Shown here: piece by piece, positions 27,563 through 38,919 of the stretch
Numbering within the stretch: position 1 is the stretch's first letter
Layout of the letters: each line of letters opens with the position of its first letter
Source of the DNA: Rhodoferax sp.
GTDB taxonomy: Bacteria; Pseudomonadota; Gammaproteobacteria; Burkholderiales; Burkholderiaceae_C
NCBI GenBank assembly: GCA_013791765.1
Contig: VMTC01000021.1
Coordinates: 1 to 48,061, forward strand
Length of the DNA stretch: 48,061 nucleotides
Reading direction: 5' to 3'
The notes under the pieces: generated by a model
What the model was told of the DNA's origin: nothing
The model's input: only the letters and a program-made list of their open reading frames with translations
Database searches by the model: none
Translations under genes and position numbers: made by a program

Positions 27563-29380
27563 ATGACATCTGCCTCGCGATCACGCTCAACGGCACACTC
27601 AAGGCCGATAGCCCGTTTTTTTGTGGCATGCCTGCTGAGCCTGCCGGTTTGGACCGGCGTGCCAAGTGTCGCCATGGCCGCCATGGCAGCCCCACCACAG
27701 CCGCTGGAGCCTGTGTACCTGTACTCCAGTCCGATCACAGCCGCCTTCTTCTCAGCCAACGGAACCAGTTATGACGCCCTGAAAACGCGCTGGCGGGAAT
27801 ATCTGCGTACCTTTTACGGCAAGGCTTATCGGGAGGTGTCGCGCGCCAATTTGCTGGCGGGGCTGCAGCCCGGGGTGCTGGTGCTGGGTTCTGCGGTGCT
27901 GCTGGACGATCAGGAGCGCAAGGCCATTAACGCCTTTGCCGATGCCGGAGGCAGCATTTTGGCCACCTGGGGCACCGGCGCACGCGATGGCCGGGGCAAA
28001 TGGGCGGGCTACGGTTTCATTGAAGCCTTGCTGCAGATGAAAGTCGTCGGCACCATCGCGCACGAGGACAACCTGGGTTTTCTGAATACCTTCGGAGATC
28101 ATCCTTTGACGTGGACTGTCCCCGGTGGGGAACGAATTTTTCTGGGCGAAATTGCGGAAACACCCCTGCGTGTGGACTCCCCCAATCTGGCGGCCCGCTA
28201 CTTTGACTGGCAACGTTTTCCGGCAAAGAAGGACAGCAACGGTGCCATTGCCTACCTCGAAAAAGACAATTCCCGGCGGGCCTACCTCGGTTTTTCGGAG
28301 TCGAGCTGGGAATACGACGAGCGCCTGGAATTGCCCAAAATCGCCGATTCAATCATCGCCTGGCTCAGGCACCAGCCCGCGATCTACAAGGCGGCCTGGC
28401 CGGATGGAAAACTGTCGGCTCAATTGCTGGAGATGGACACGGAAGACAAGTTTGCCAACGCGCTCAACTTTGCAAAAGAGCTGGAAGCTGCCAATATTCG
28501 CGGCACCTTTTACGCCCTGACGGGGATTGCACTGAAGCATCGCGATACGGTTGAAAAGCTGGCCGAAAAACACGAGATCGGCTACCACGCGGAAATTCAT
28601 GTCGGCTTCAAGGGAAAGCCCGCCCAAGCCCAGCAGGAGCGGCTGGGCACCATGGTGAGCGAAATGCGGGAGATCGTCGGCACGCGGGCATTGCCCACGA
28701 TCACCGGGTTCAGGGCACCGACCGAATCCTGGGACCAGACGACCGAAAAACTGCTTCGGAAAATTGGCATTCGCCACCATGTGACCGGCCCTACCGCCTC
28801 CGAGTCGCGGGTCCCGTCTTTCTCGCGGTCCGAACCTGCTTTGAGTACCGAAGATGCCATTGTGATTTTGCCCCGCACCCAAATGGACGACCTCAATTAC
28901 CAGGGCTTGAAGCTGAGTTTTGAGAAGGCGTCAGAGTTGCTGTCGCTCGATTTCGACTACCTGCATGAGGCCGGTGCACTGGGTGTGCTGTCGGTGCACT
29001 CGCAAAATTATGCGCCAGAGGGCTTGATGGCAAAGCTCACACCGCCCTATATCAAGCGCTTGCAAGAGCACCGTGGAGACACCTGGGCGGCGTCCGGGGA
29101 GGAAATTGCCGCGTGGTGGCGAGCCCGGGAACGCGTTGTTTTTGACCCCTTCAACCGCTCCGGGTCGGAGTTTTCCTTTGACGTGCGCGCCCCCGGCAAC
29201 GTCAAGGGGCTGACATTTTTTGTCACGCACCCTGCCATGAACGCAGCGCCCAAGTCAGTCAAGGCGACCCAGCCAGGGTCGCCCCAACCCACACTCGTTC
29301 GCGTTGACGCGTACCGGTCGGCGCTGATTTTCAAGGAGATGCTGCAAGCCGGCCACTACGCCTACAGTCTGGAGTTTTAG
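27563..29380 (+). CDS. Polysaccharide deacetylase (NodB-type) with N-terminal GATase-like domain
   Basis: This 605-residue exported protein has a signal peptide of ~40 residues (RFFVACLLSLPVWTG, ending MAAMA). Residues ~50-290 look like a Rossmann/glutamine-amidotransferase-like fold (GVLVLGSAVLLDDQERKAI, GGSILATWGTGARDG). From about residue 290 the NodB motifs appear: LEMDTEDKF (motif 1), GYHAEIH (motif 2, H-x3-H) and GFRAPTESWD (motif 3). An Ig-like C-terminal part follows. Start ATG 27563 gives the signal peptide; the open frame reaches 27431 but overlaps the previous gene. It probably deacetylates an exopolysaccharide or peptidoglycan in the periplasm or outside. Substrate unknown. Confidence 0.75.
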   Translation: MTSASRSRSTAHSRPIARFFVACLLSLPVWTGVPSVAMAAMAAPPQPLEPVYLYSSPITAAFFSANGTSYDALKTRWREYLRTFYGKAYREVSRANLLAGLQPGVLVLGSAVLLDDQERKAINAFADAGGSILATWGTGARDGRGKWAGYGFIEALLQMKVVGTIAHEDNLGFLNTFGDHPLTWTVPGGERIFLGEIAETPLRVDSPNLAARYFDWQRFPAKKDSNGAIAYLEKDNSRRAYLGFSESSWEYDERLELPKIADSIIAWLRHQPAIYKAAWPDGKLSAQLLEMDTEDKFANALNFAKELEAANIRGTFYALTGIALKHRDTVEKLAEKHEIGYHAEIHVGFKGKPAQAQQERLGTMVSEMREIVGTRALPTITGFRAPTESWDQTTEKLLRKIGIRHHVTGPTASESRVPSFSRSEPALSTEDAIVILPRTQMDDLNYQGLKLSFEKASELLSLDFDYLHEAGALGVLSVHSQNYAPEGLMAKLTPPYIKRLQEHRGDTWAASGEEIAAWWRARERVVFDPFNRSGSEFSFDVRAPGNVKGLTFFVTHPAMNAAPKSVKATQPGSPQPTLVRVDAYRSALIFKEMLQAGHYAYSLEF

Positions 29381-30298
29381 ATGCAATTTTTGCAAGCAGC
29401 GAGCCGGGGTGATGAGCCCGCCACCTTGGCCGTGTGGTTGCCACGCGGCGTGGCGGTGCTCGCGGCCGCGCTGGGCGGTTTGGGCGTGGTGATGTGGATT
29501 GCCGCCCATTGGGATTCGATGGGGCGTTTGGGTCACTTTGCGCTGCTGCAAGGACTGGTGCTGGCCACCGGGGCGGGCGCGGCCCTGATTCCCCGCGCAC
29601 GGGCGCCGCTGGGCTTGTTGGCGCTGCTGGGAATCGGCGGGCTGTTCGCCTACTTTGGCCAAACCTACCAAACCGGTGCCGACCCCTGGCAGCTGTTTGC
29701 CTTGTGGGCCGCGCTGGCTTTGCCGCTGTGCCTGGGCGCGCGCTCCGACGTGCTCTGGGCCCCCTGGGCGCTGGTCGTTATGACGGCCATTTCCCTGTGG
29801 GTACACACCTACAGCGGGCACCGCTGGAGCGTGCAACCCGGCCAGCTTCAGGTGCATTTGCTGGCCTGGACTGCCACGCTGACCCTGGTCGGCGCGCTCA
29901 GCAGCCATTGGCAGCGCTACACCGGTGCCGGTGTCTGGGGCTTTCGCAGCGCCGTCACGCTGGCGGTGGTGGCCGTCACCATGACGGCAATGGGTGGCCT
30001 TTTTTTCGGCACGGTCAAGGCGCAATACCCCCTAGGTGTGGTGCTGCTGGCGCTGGCTGCGGGCCTGCTGAGCACGCCGCGCCTGTTTGAAGTGTTTGCA
30101 TTGAGTGCCGTCGCGTTGGGGCTGAACGCCCTGCTGGTGGGCGGGTTGGTGCGCTGGCTCGGCGAGGGCTCCTGGAACGGCGACTGGTTAGGTCGGCTGT
30201 TGCTAATCGGCCTGTTTGCCGCCGGCTTGCTGGCCGCATCGGTCAGTGCGATTTTGCGGCTGTCGCGCCGCGCTCTGGCCCAAGGGGCGCCAGCATGA
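29381..30298 (+). CDS. DUF2157 membrane protein
   Basis: This 305-residue polytopic membrane protein has about eight hydrophobic segments. Residues ~20-130 form the DUF2157 region (WIAAHWDSMGRLGHFALLQG, LLGIGGLFAYFGQTYQTGAD). It starts directly at the deacetylase stop (ATG at 29381) and its own stop overlaps the next start (ATGA). DUF2157 proteins are commonly paired with a GDYXXLXY/DUF4401 protein, as here, and the function is unknown. A decayed partial copy of this gene sits at 5255-5375. Confidence 0.82.
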   Translation: MQFLQAASRGDEPATLAVWLPRGVAVLAAALGGLGVVMWIAAHWDSMGRLGHFALLQGLVLATGAGAALIPRARAPLGLLALLGIGGLFAYFGQTYQTGADPWQLFALWAALALPLCLGARSDVLWAPWALVVMTAISLWVHTYSGHRWSVQPGQLQVHLLAWTATLTLVGALSSHWQRYTGAGVWGFRSAVTLAVVAVTMTAMGGLFFGTVKAQYPLGVVLLALAAGLLSTPRLFEVFALSAVALGLNALLVGGLVRWLGEGSWNGDWLGRLLLIGLFAAGLLAASVSAILRLSRRALAQGAPA

Positions 30299-31941
30299 AC
30301 CAGAACGTAAAACCCCGTTTTAGAGCCACCTTGAGCGCCGGTATTGCCGCCGGGCCACTACCCGCCAACGCCGCGCCTGCGCCCACCAGCGAGCGGCCCT
30401 GGCCGGTGGTTCTACTCACTGCACTGGGCGCCTGGTTTGCCGCCGTGCCGCTGCTGATTGCCGTGGGCATGTTGCTCGGCGATGTGGTGCGAGCCGGCGT
30501 CGGGCCCTATGTGGTGGGCATGCTGGTGCTGGGCGCCGCGGTGGTGGTAATGCGTTCCAAAGGTTTGCCCTTGTTTGTGGAGCAACTGGCGGTGCCGTTC
30601 TTGCTCGTCGGTGGCGGCACGCTGGCGATGGGTCTGTACCGAGACTTTCACAGCGCTGGTGGCGCGGCCATCATGCTGGTCGTGGTGTTTGGACTGGCGC
30701 TGGCCTTGCCTCAAATCTGGCTGCGGGTGCTGCTCGGCGCCGTCGCGGCCGGTTTGCTGGGCCAGGCCTTGCTGCCCAGCTGGGAATGGGGGCGCCCGCA
30801 GGCCAGCGTATTGCTGGTCTTGCACGGCTTGCTGGCGGTATGGCTGATGGCGCTGTGGCTGCAAGAGCGCCTGGTCGCAGCTGCTGCGCTGCTGGAGTCG
30901 CTGGCCGCAGGCTGGTTGTTGAGTACATTGCTCGGGCTGGTCTGGATCGCAGGAAACACATTTTTGCTGGGCGGTGTTGTGGGCGCCAGCGAAGCGGGCG
31001 CCGCGCTCGGCTGGATCGCCGGATTCGAGCGCCACAGTTGGCAAGCCACCGCCATCCAGACGGGCGCCAGCGTGCTGGTACTCGTCGCTGCTGGCGTGGG
31101 CGCATTGGCATGGCCCGCGCTGCGGCAAATTTTGCCAATCGCTGTGGCGCTGGTGCTGGCAGTGCTCGCCTGGTTCATGCCGCCGCTGGGCGGCGTGCTG
31201 CTCGCCCTGATGGTGACCGCCACCACCCAGCGCTGGCGGCTGACCAGCGCCTGTGCCCTGACGGCGAGTTGGATTGTGGGTGCTTTTTACTACCAGTTGC
31301 AGTGGCCGCTGGCAGACAAAGCCCTGCTGCTGACCGGCGCAGGAGCGGTGTTAGGCGCACTAGCCTGTCTGGGCCACCGCACGGCTGCCACCGCGCCCAC
31401 GGCCGACAACACCCAGGCGTCCCGGTCTGCGCAGCTGAATGGGCGCGGCATTGCCCTGCTGACCGGCACATTTGCCACCTTGCTCGTGGCCAACGGCGTC
31501 ATTTGGCAGAAGCAGGACTTGATTGCGCGCGGCAAGCCCGTGTTCATGGCACTGATGCCTGTCGACCCGCGCTCGCTCATGCAGGGCGACTACATGCAGT
31601 TGCGCTTTGCCACGCTGGACACCCGCCACCTGCCTCTGCTGGACAGCATGGGCGCAAAGCGCCCGCGCATGGTGCTGCAACTGGACGCCCGAGGTGTGGC
31701 CACGGTGCAGCGTCTGCACACGCCGGGTCAACCCCTGGCGCCGAGCGAGATGCTGCTGGAACTCACACCCAAAGACGGTAACTGGGTGGTGGTCACAGAC
31801 GCCTGGTATTTCAAGGAAGGCCAGGCGCAGACTTGGCAAGCTGCCAGGTTTGGCGAGTTCCGCGTGCTGCCCGATGGCCGCGCATTGCTCGTGGGCATGG
31901 CCGAGGCCGCCCTGCAACCGATAGCGCCGCAGCAACGCTAG
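30295..31941 (+). CDS. GDYXXLXY/DUF4401 membrane protein
   Basis: This 548-residue protein has about twelve hydrophobic helices in residues ~40-400 (DUF4401-like). A C-terminal periplasmic domain carries the family motif QGDYMQLRF at about residue 428. After it come the pattern RMVLQLDARGVATVQRL and the ending EFRVLPDGRALLVGMAEAAL. The start overlaps the DUF2157 stop by 4 bp. The pair is widespread in Proteobacteria without a known role. The link here with a polysaccharide deacetylase hints at an envelope function, which is inference. The next 237 bp (31942-32178) contain only a weak dyad of CTGCGCAG at 31955 and 31990. Confidence 0.8.
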   Translation: MNQNVKPRFRATLSAGIAAGPLPANAAPAPTSERPWPVVLLTALGAWFAAVPLLIAVGMLLGDVVRAGVGPYVVGMLVLGAAVVVMRSKGLPLFVEQLAVPFLLVGGGTLAMGLYRDFHSAGGAAIMLVVVFGLALALPQIWLRVLLGAVAAGLLGQALLPSWEWGRPQASVLLVLHGLLAVWLMALWLQERLVAAAALLESLAAGWLLSTLLGLVWIAGNTFLLGGVVGASEAGAALGWIAGFERHSWQATAIQTGASVLVLVAAGVGALAWPALRQILPIAVALVLAVLAWFMPPLGGVLLALMVTATTQRWRLTSACALTASWIVGAFYYQLQWPLADKALLLTGAGAVLGALACLGHRTAATAPTADNTQASRSAQLNGRGIALLTGTFATLLVANGVIWQKQDLIARGKPVFMALMPVDPRSLMQGDYMQLRFATLDTRHLPLLDSMGAKRPRMVLQLDARGVATVQRLHTPGQPLAPSEMLLELTPKDGNWVVVTDAWYFKEGQAQTWQAARFGEFRVLPDGRALLVGMAEAALQPIAPQQR

Positions 31942-32178
31942 GGTTCAATTGTTCCTGCGCAGTGCGTGCCGGGCGGCCAGGGGGGCCATCTGCGCAGAAC
32001 CCGGGGTCAGCGTGGTCAATGTGAGCCGTGGGCGGTTAGCCTGTATATGTGGCCACGACAGTCAGACTAAATAATCAGGTCTAGACACCGCCCCATTGCG
32101 AGCTTTGGTCTTTCTCAACTGCTTTGTGCAGTCAAAGTCACCTGGAAATATGCTCCGTCAGCTTCTCCGAACGGATCC

Positions 32179-34234
<2,056 letters not shown>

Positions 34235-34373
34235 GGTTAAGGGCGGTCAATCGCGAGTCCGGTGATTATCCTGAATATCCTCATGAACCCACCCGGCAAA
34301 CAGCCGCGAGCCCAGGACTCGCCCTGGGCAACCCCTTCAGACCACTAAGCCGTCAAGCGTATTGGCCCGCGCC

Positions 34374-34400
34374 TTAGCACTCTCGCACAGAGAGTGCTAA
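34374..34400 (+). promoter_or_regulatory. CIRCE operator (HrcA binding site) of rpoH
   Basis: TTAGCACTC (34374-34382), nine bases, then GAGTGCTAA (34392-34400) is a perfect match to the CIRCE consensus. It lies 31 bp upstream of the rpoH start. HrcA bound here would repress rpoH transcription under non-stress conditions. Confidence 0.93.
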
Positions 34401-34431
34401 TATGACGATCATGACAACAAGGAGTCCTGGC

Positions 34432-35373
34432 ATGTCTTATCAATCTGGTGCATCCGCTGCTGCCTTGACCGTGGCAAACCCATGGTCGATGGTGCCCGCG
34501 CTGGGTAATCTTGATGCTTATATTTCTGCGGCCAATCGCCTGCCCATGCTCACCCTCGAAGAAGAGCAGGAGTTTGCGCGCAAGTTCAGGCAGGACAACG
34601 ACTTGGGGGCTGCCGGAAAAATGGTCTTATCGCACTTGCGGCTGGTGGTGTCGGTGGCGCGCCAGTACCTGGGCTACGGCCTGCCGCATGGCGACCTGAT
34701 TCAGGAAGGCAATGTGGGCTTGATGAAAGCCGTCAAGCGTTTCGACCCCGACCATGGTGTTCGGCTGGTGAGTTATGCGCTGCACTGGATCAAGGCCGAG
34801 ATTCATGAGTACATCCTGAAAAACTGGCGCATGGTCAAGATGGCCACGACCAAAGCGCAACGCAAGCTCTTTTTCAACCTACGCTCCATGAAGCAGCGCT
34901 ACAAGTCGAACGACGCAGCCGCTGATCTGGGCACGCACCGCGACACCCTGAATGAAGATCAAATCGACGCGATGGCCCTGGAACTGAGGGTTAAGCGTGA
35001 AGAGGTCATTGAAATGGAAACCCGGCTCTCGGGCGGCGATGTGCTGCTCGACCCCAGCCCCTCGGACGACGGTGATGAGGCCTTTGGTCCGATCGCCTAC
35101 CTGACCGATACCCGGCACGAACCCACCGAGATGATCGAGGCGCACCAGCGCGACCTGCTGGCCAGCGACGGCATTGCGACGGCGCTGGACGCGCTCGACG
35201 AACGCAGCAGGCGCATCGTCGAAGAGCGCTGGCTAAAGGTCAACGACGACAACTCGGGCGGCATGACGCTGCACGAACTGGCCGCGGTGTACGGCGTCAG
35301 CGCCGAGCGCATTCGCCAGATCGAGGTGGCGGCCATGAAGAAGATGAAGAAAACACTGGTTGATTACGCCTGA
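34432..35373 (+). CDS. rpoH: RNA polymerase heat-shock sigma factor sigma-32
   Basis: This 313-residue sigma factor has region 2 features LRLVVSVARQYLGYGLPHGD and QEGNVGLMKAVKRFDP. The RpoH-specific box is AQRKLFFNLRSMKQ. Region 4 has EERWLKVNDDNSGGMTLHEL and VSAERIRQIEVAAMKKMKK. ATG 34432 is chosen because AGGAG lies 8 nt upstream; ATG 34402 would start just after the operator without a ribosome site. It directs transcription of chaperones and proteases. A perfect CIRCE element upstream puts it under HrcA, linking the two heat-shock circuits. It is convergent with the SCO gene and separated from it by a terminator. Confidence 0.93.
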   Translation: MSYQSGASAAALTVANPWSMVPALGNLDAYISAANRLPMLTLEEEQEFARKFRQDNDLGAAGKMVLSHLRLVVSVARQYLGYGLPHGDLIQEGNVGLMKAVKRFDPDHGVRLVSYALHWIKAEIHEYILKNWRMVKMATTKAQRKLFFNLRSMKQRYKSNDAAADLGTHRDTLNEDQIDAMALELRVKREEVIEMETRLSGGDVLLDPSPSDDGDEAFGPIAYLTDTRHEPTEMIEAHQRDLLASDGIATALDALDERSRRIVEERWLKVNDDNSGGMTLHELAAVYGVSAERIRQIEVAAMKKMKKTLVDYA

Positions 35374-35391
35374 TCGCAGCCAAATCGAAAA

Positions 35392-35427
35392 TAGCCCCTG
35401 CCGGCCAGTGCCGCAGGGGCTTTTTTT
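35392..35427 (+). terminator. Rho-independent terminator of rpoH
   Basis: AGCCCCTGC (35393-35401) pairs with GCAGGGGCT (35413-35421), followed by seven T residues. It lies 20 bp after the rpoH stop. The other strand lacks a long T run, so it mainly serves rpoH. Confidence 0.88.
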
Positions 35428-35451
35428 ATGCAAGCGCCATCGTGCGCAGCC

Positions 35452-36054
35452 CTACTGCAGCAACAACTTGATGTCGGCTGCCAGCACCGCGGCGCCGCTG
35501 CCATAACGGTTGTACAGACGCAATTTGCCCTGCGTGTCGTAGACGTAGCTGCCGGCCGAATGGTCCATGGAGTAGCTCGTGGGCGTTGGGCCCTCCACTT
35601 TCTTGTAATAGACCTTGTAGTCTTTGGCCAGCGCCGCCAGCTTTTCAGGGGTGGTGTAAAGCGCCAGAAAGGTGGGGTCAAAGGCGGCCATATAGCCTTT
35701 GAGCACCTCGGGCGTATCCCGCGCGGGGTCCACCGTGACGAACAAGCCCTGCACGCGTTCGCCATCCTTGCCCAACAGGCGCTTTACCTCAGCGAGTTCA
35801 GCCATCGAGGTGGGGCAGACATCCGGACACTGCACATAACCGAAGAACATCACCACGACCTTGCCGGCAAAGTCCTTGAGCGTCCTGGGTTGTCCGTTGT
35901 GGTCGGTCAGCGCAAAGTCTTTGGCGTAATCGGCGCCGGTGAGGTCAATCCCGACAAAACTCGGTTTTTTCTCGGAGCAAGCAGTAATAATGGCTGCAGC
36001 CCCCGTAAACAGGGCATAAGTAGCTATTATTTTAAGAGCGTTTCTTTTTTTCAT
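35452..36054 (-). CDS. SCO1/SenC-family copper chaperone for cytochrome oxidase
   Basis: This 200-residue protein has an N-terminal signal or lipoprotein segment ending IITACSEKK, with Cys near residue 26. The thioredoxin-like domain has the copper-binding CPDVCPTS motif (in YVQCPDVCPTSMAEL) and the distal His in YSMDHSAGSYVYD. It delivers copper to the CuA site of CoxB. It is the last gene of the oxidase assembly group, 6 bp after ctaB. Most of the signal peptide is encoded by a copy of the short interspersed repeat. Confidence 0.88.
   Translation of the reverse strand: MKKRNALKIIATYALFTGAAAIITACSEKKPSFVGIDLTGADYAKDFALTDHNGQPRTLKDFAGKVVVMFFGYVQCPDVCPTSMAELAEVKRLLGKDGERVQGLFVTVDPARDTPEVLKGYMAAFDPTFLALYTTPEKLAALAKDYKVYYKKVEGPTPTSYSMDHSAGSYVYDTQGKLRLYNRYGSGAAVLAADIKLLLQ
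35988..36036 (-). repeat. Short interspersed repeat, copy D, inside the SCO signal peptide
   Basis: On the minus strand AATAGCTAC is followed by a spacer and TACGGGGGCTG, with the same 12-nt spacing between the two blocks as copies A-C and AT-rich sequence on both sides. The stretch codes for the hydrophobic core of the SCO leader. Confidence 0.5.
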
Positions 36055-36060
36055 AGGGTT

Positions 36061-36957
36061 TCAGAGTAAATAATGATCCAGCAGCAAGGCGGCAAATAAC
36101 AGGCTCAGGTGGATCAGCGAGAAGCGGAAGGTCTTGCGTGCCAGCAGGTCCGAGTAATCGCGCCAGAGATAAAAGGCATACAGACAAAAACCAAAATTCA
36201 GGACGACAGCGGCAATCAGGTACAGCCAGGAACTCATGCCGTAGATATAGGGCATCAAGCAGGCGGCAAACAAAATGAAAGTGTAGAGCAACACCATCAA
36301 GCGGGTGAACTCATTGCCATGTGTGACTGGAAGCATCGGCAAGCCCGACCTGCGGTAGTCTTCCACCCGGTACAGGGCCAGTGCCCAGAAGTGCGGCGGC
36401 GTCCACAAGAAGATGATCAAGAACAGAATCAGCGCTTCAGGTCCAACGTTGCCCACCATGGCGGCCCAGCCCAGCACCGGCGGCATGGCGCCGGACGCGC
36501 CCCCAATCACAATGTTTTGCGGCGTTAGTGGCTTCAAAATGACCGTGTACACCACCGCATAGCCGATGAAGGTGGCAAAGGTCAGCCACATGGTCAGCGG
36601 GTTGACCCAAAAATACAGCAGCGCGGAGCCAGCACCACACAGCAAAGCCGAAAATAACAAGGTCTGCCAATCGGCCAGTTCACCCCGGGCGGTCGGCCGC
36701 CAGGCGGTGCGTTTCATCTTGGCGTCGATGCCCTTTTCAACAATGCAATTGAAGGCCGCTGCGGCACCCGCCACCAGCCAGATGCCCAAACAAGCGACCA
36801 AGGCCAGTTTGAGCTCAGCCCAGGTCGGCAGGCCCGGCACGGCCAGCACCATTCCGATCAGAGCGCAAAACACGATCAACTGGATCACGCGCGGCTTGGT
36901 CAGGGCATAAAACTGCTTGATCACCGAGACCTCAACATTCAAGACATTGACGCTCAT
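36061..36957 (-). CDS. ctaB: Protoheme IX farnesyltransferase (heme O synthase)
   Basis: This 298-residue polytopic prenyltransferase begins [20 protein letters not shown]. The catalytic motif N-x-x-x-E/D-x-x-x-D-x-x-M is present as [20 protein letters not shown]. The second conserved region is [18 protein letters not shown]. It has about eight to nine membrane helices. It makes heme O from heme B and feeds CtaA. It overlaps ctaA by 4 bp at its start and lies 6 bp before the SCO gene. The standard length is 290-300. Confidence 0.92.
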   Translation of the reverse strand: MSVNVLNVEVSVIKQFYALTKPRVIQLIVFCALIGMVLAVPGLPTWAELKLALVACLGIWLVAGAAAAFNCIVEKGIDAKMKRTAWRPTARGELADWQTLLFSALLCGAGSALLYFWVNPLTMWLTFATFIGYAVVYTVILKPLTPQNIVIGGASGAMPPVLGWAAMVGNVGPEALILFLIIFLWTPPHFWALALYRVEDYRRSGLPMLPVTHGNEFTRLMVLLYTFILFAACLMPYIYGMSSWLYLIAAVVLNFGFCLYAFYLWRDYSDLLARKTFRFSLIHLSLLFAALLLDHYLL

Positions 36958-38129
36958 GCGGTTTGTCTCAATGTCCTGATTTTGGGAACTGCCGCCTTGA
37001 CGCTGTCGCCCGTGCGGGTCGTCGCCACGGTCCAGGTCAGAACCAGCACCAAGGCAGCCGCACCGCCGGTGTGCAGAACGGCGGCGAGCAAGGGCCAGTC
37101 CAGCACCACATTACTCAGGCCGGTTGCCAGTTGCAGAGCGCTCAAGGCAGCAATCCACCCGGCCGGCTTGCGCAGCGCAGCGACCCGGTTCAGGCGCCAG
37201 GCCAAAAGACCGAGCAGCGCTAACACCAAGAACGCCATTAAGCGGTGCACATAGTGAATGGCGGTCAATGCCGCAAAGCTGATGTACTCACCGGAGCCTG
37301 TGACTCCAAGATGACGCCAGAACTCAAAGCCCTCCCGGAAGTCCATCAGCGGCCACCAGCGGCCCTGGCACTTGGGGAAATCAGTGCAAGCCAGTACGGC
37401 GTAATTGGTACTGACCCACCCGCCCAAAGCGGATTGAAGCACCAGCAGAACAAAAGACAGCGCCAGCAGCCAGCGCAGACCTGGTGAAAGGGTTACCGGT
37501 ACAAATCTGCCTTCGAGTTGCGCAAACTGCACCACCTGCACGCAAAGCATTGCCAACAGCACCAAGCCGCCGAGCAAGTGCAGGGTCACGATGGCGGGAA
37601 AGAGCTTCATGGTGACCGTTAGCGCGCCAAAAGCACCCTGGATGCAGACCCAGAGCAAGGTCAATGTGGGCCACCACGGGCTGATTGGATGCACCTGCAT
37701 ATTGCGTCCGCCTGAACTGCGACCGAGCCAGGCCACGGCCGTCAGCACCAAAATCAACACCCCTACGCTGGTGGCCAGGTAGCGGTGAATCATCTCCACC
37801 CAGGCCTTGCCCGCCGTCACCGGACCCGTGGGCATAGCACTTTGAGCAGCGGCAATCTCGGCATGAGCCCCCAGCGGGCTGGCGTTGCCGTAACAGCCGG
37901 GCCAGTCCGGGCAGCCCAGCCCGGAGTCGGTCAAGCGGGTAAAGGCGCCGAACAGGACCAAATCAAATGTGAGAAACAGGGTCAGTATCGTCAACGCTTG
38001 AACCCGGCCCAGGGGCGAAGCGCGTCGGTGCCGAAACCACACCCATGTCAAGGGAGCCAACGCGAGGATCGCACCAAAAAACATCATGCGCATCAAGGGC
38101 GACAGGTCGTACAGGGCCTGCACCGTCAT
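36954..38129 (-). CDS. ctaA: Heme A synthase (COX15/CtaA)
   Basis: This 391-residue membrane protein with eight helices begins [20 protein letters not shown]. It has [22 protein letters not shown] (the Gly-Cys-Pro-Asp-Trp-Pro motif), the heme-ligand His in [11 protein letters not shown], and [17 protein letters not shown] in the second half. The start is 38129, 7 bp after the upstream stop; ATG 38147 is possible and overlaps it. It converts heme O to heme A for the oxidase. It is somewhat longer than the bacterial average owing to loops. Confidence 0.9.
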   Translation of the reverse strand: MTVQALYDLSPLMRMMFFGAILALAPLTWVWFRHRRASPLGRVQALTILTLFLTFDLVLFGAFTRLTDSGLGCPDWPGCYGNASPLGAHAEIAAAQSAMPTGPVTAGKAWVEMIHRYLATSVGVLILVLTAVAWLGRSSGGRNMQVHPISPWWPTLTLLWVCIQGAFGALTVTMKLFPAIVTLHLLGGLVLLAMLCVQVVQFAQLEGRFVPVTLSPGLRWLLALSFVLLVLQSALGGWVSTNYAVLACTDFPKCQGRWWPLMDFREGFEFWRHLGVTGSGEYISFAALTAIHYVHRLMAFLVLALLGLLAWRLNRVAALRKPAGWIAALSALQLATGLSNVVLDWPLLAAVLHTGGAAALVLVLTWTVATTRTGDSVKAAVPKIRTLRQTA

Positions 38130-38136
38130 GGCGTTG

Positions 38137-38919
38137 CTACCTGGCATCGTCTACACCCACTTCAGCCACAATCGCACGCCCCGGCTTGTCCCAGGAGTTG
38201 GAGGCGCGCAGCAGCCGCGTCAAATCCCGCTTGACCTTGGCCGCGCTGGCCAGGTCCAGATTGGCTGGAAAACGCATCATCCAGTTGCCCAAGGGGTCCA
38301 CCAGGTACAAATGCTCAGCCAACTGATGACCGCCAGCCGGTGCCAGCCAGTCTGAGAGTGCCTGCCTGTCGACGCGCAGCACGGTGGCATCCTTCAAGGC
38401 TGGTAGCAGTTGATCGGGCACAGGACCTGCGTCGGGAATCAACCAGACCCAGTCCACTCGGTCCTTGTCTTTGCCCAGGCCCTCACGCAGCTGGCGTTGC
38501 AGGTACAAATGGCGGCCACAGAGCTCATCGCAGGCCGCATTGGCCACGCTCAACAACAGCCATTGGCCTTTGAGCGCCTGGAGACTGCTGGTCTGCCCGC
38601 TCAGGCTGAGCACGTTCTGCTCTGGCAAGGGGCGCTGCGGATCAATCAGTTCACCAAAATTGCGCCGACCTTCCGGTCTGATCACATAAAAGGTGAAATA
38701 CGAGGCCAACACCGGCGCGGCACACACCAGCAACACCGCCAGCATTTTCCAGCGCCCGCTGCCAGTGCGCCGCACCTCGGCATCCATGGCGCGGGCCGGC
38801 GAAGGCAGGGTATGAACCGTCAGGCCCAGCGGTTGATCGCCGGGGTCAGTCGCCCGTTGCGGATAGGCGTCAGGCGCGGCGCGGGTAAATGAATCGTCTA
38901 ACAATTTGGAACCAGACAT
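38137..38919 (-). CDS. Membrane-anchored thioredoxin-fold-like protein of the oxidase assembly cluster
   Basis: This 260-residue protein has one membrane helix at about residues 58-80 (WKMLAVLLVCAAPVLASYFT). A periplasmic domain follows with LKGQWLLLSVANAACDELCG, in which Cys-x3-Cys sits where SCO proteins bind copper. The pattern KDATVLRVDRQALSDWL and YLVDPLGNWMMRFP resembles SCO/thioredoxin folds. It is a regular member of Burkholderiales cox clusters between SURF1 and ctaA. A copper-chaperone or redox role is inferred from the Cys pair and the neighbours. The start is uncertain: 38919 overlaps the SURF1 end by 50 bp, and ATG 38787 would give a shorter N-terminus. Confidence 0.7.
   Translation of the reverse strand: MSGSKLLDDSFTRAAPDAYPQRATDPGDQPLGLTVHTLPSPARAMDAEVRRTGSGRWKMLAVLLVCAAPVLASYFTFYVIRPEGRRNFGELIDPQRPLPEQNVLSLSGQTSSLQALKGQWLLLSVANAACDELCGRHLYLQRQLREGLGKDKDRVDWVWLIPDAGPVPDQLLPALKDATVLRVDRQALSDWLAPAGGHQLAEHLYLVDPLGNWMMRFPANLDLASAAKVKRDLTRLLRASNSWDKPGRAIVAEVGVDDAR

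Noticed and set aside
31950-32000. Palindromic CTGCGCAG pair after the GDYXXLXY gene as a terminator
   Set aside because: The 27-nt loop and the absence of a T tract make a terminator unconvincing.
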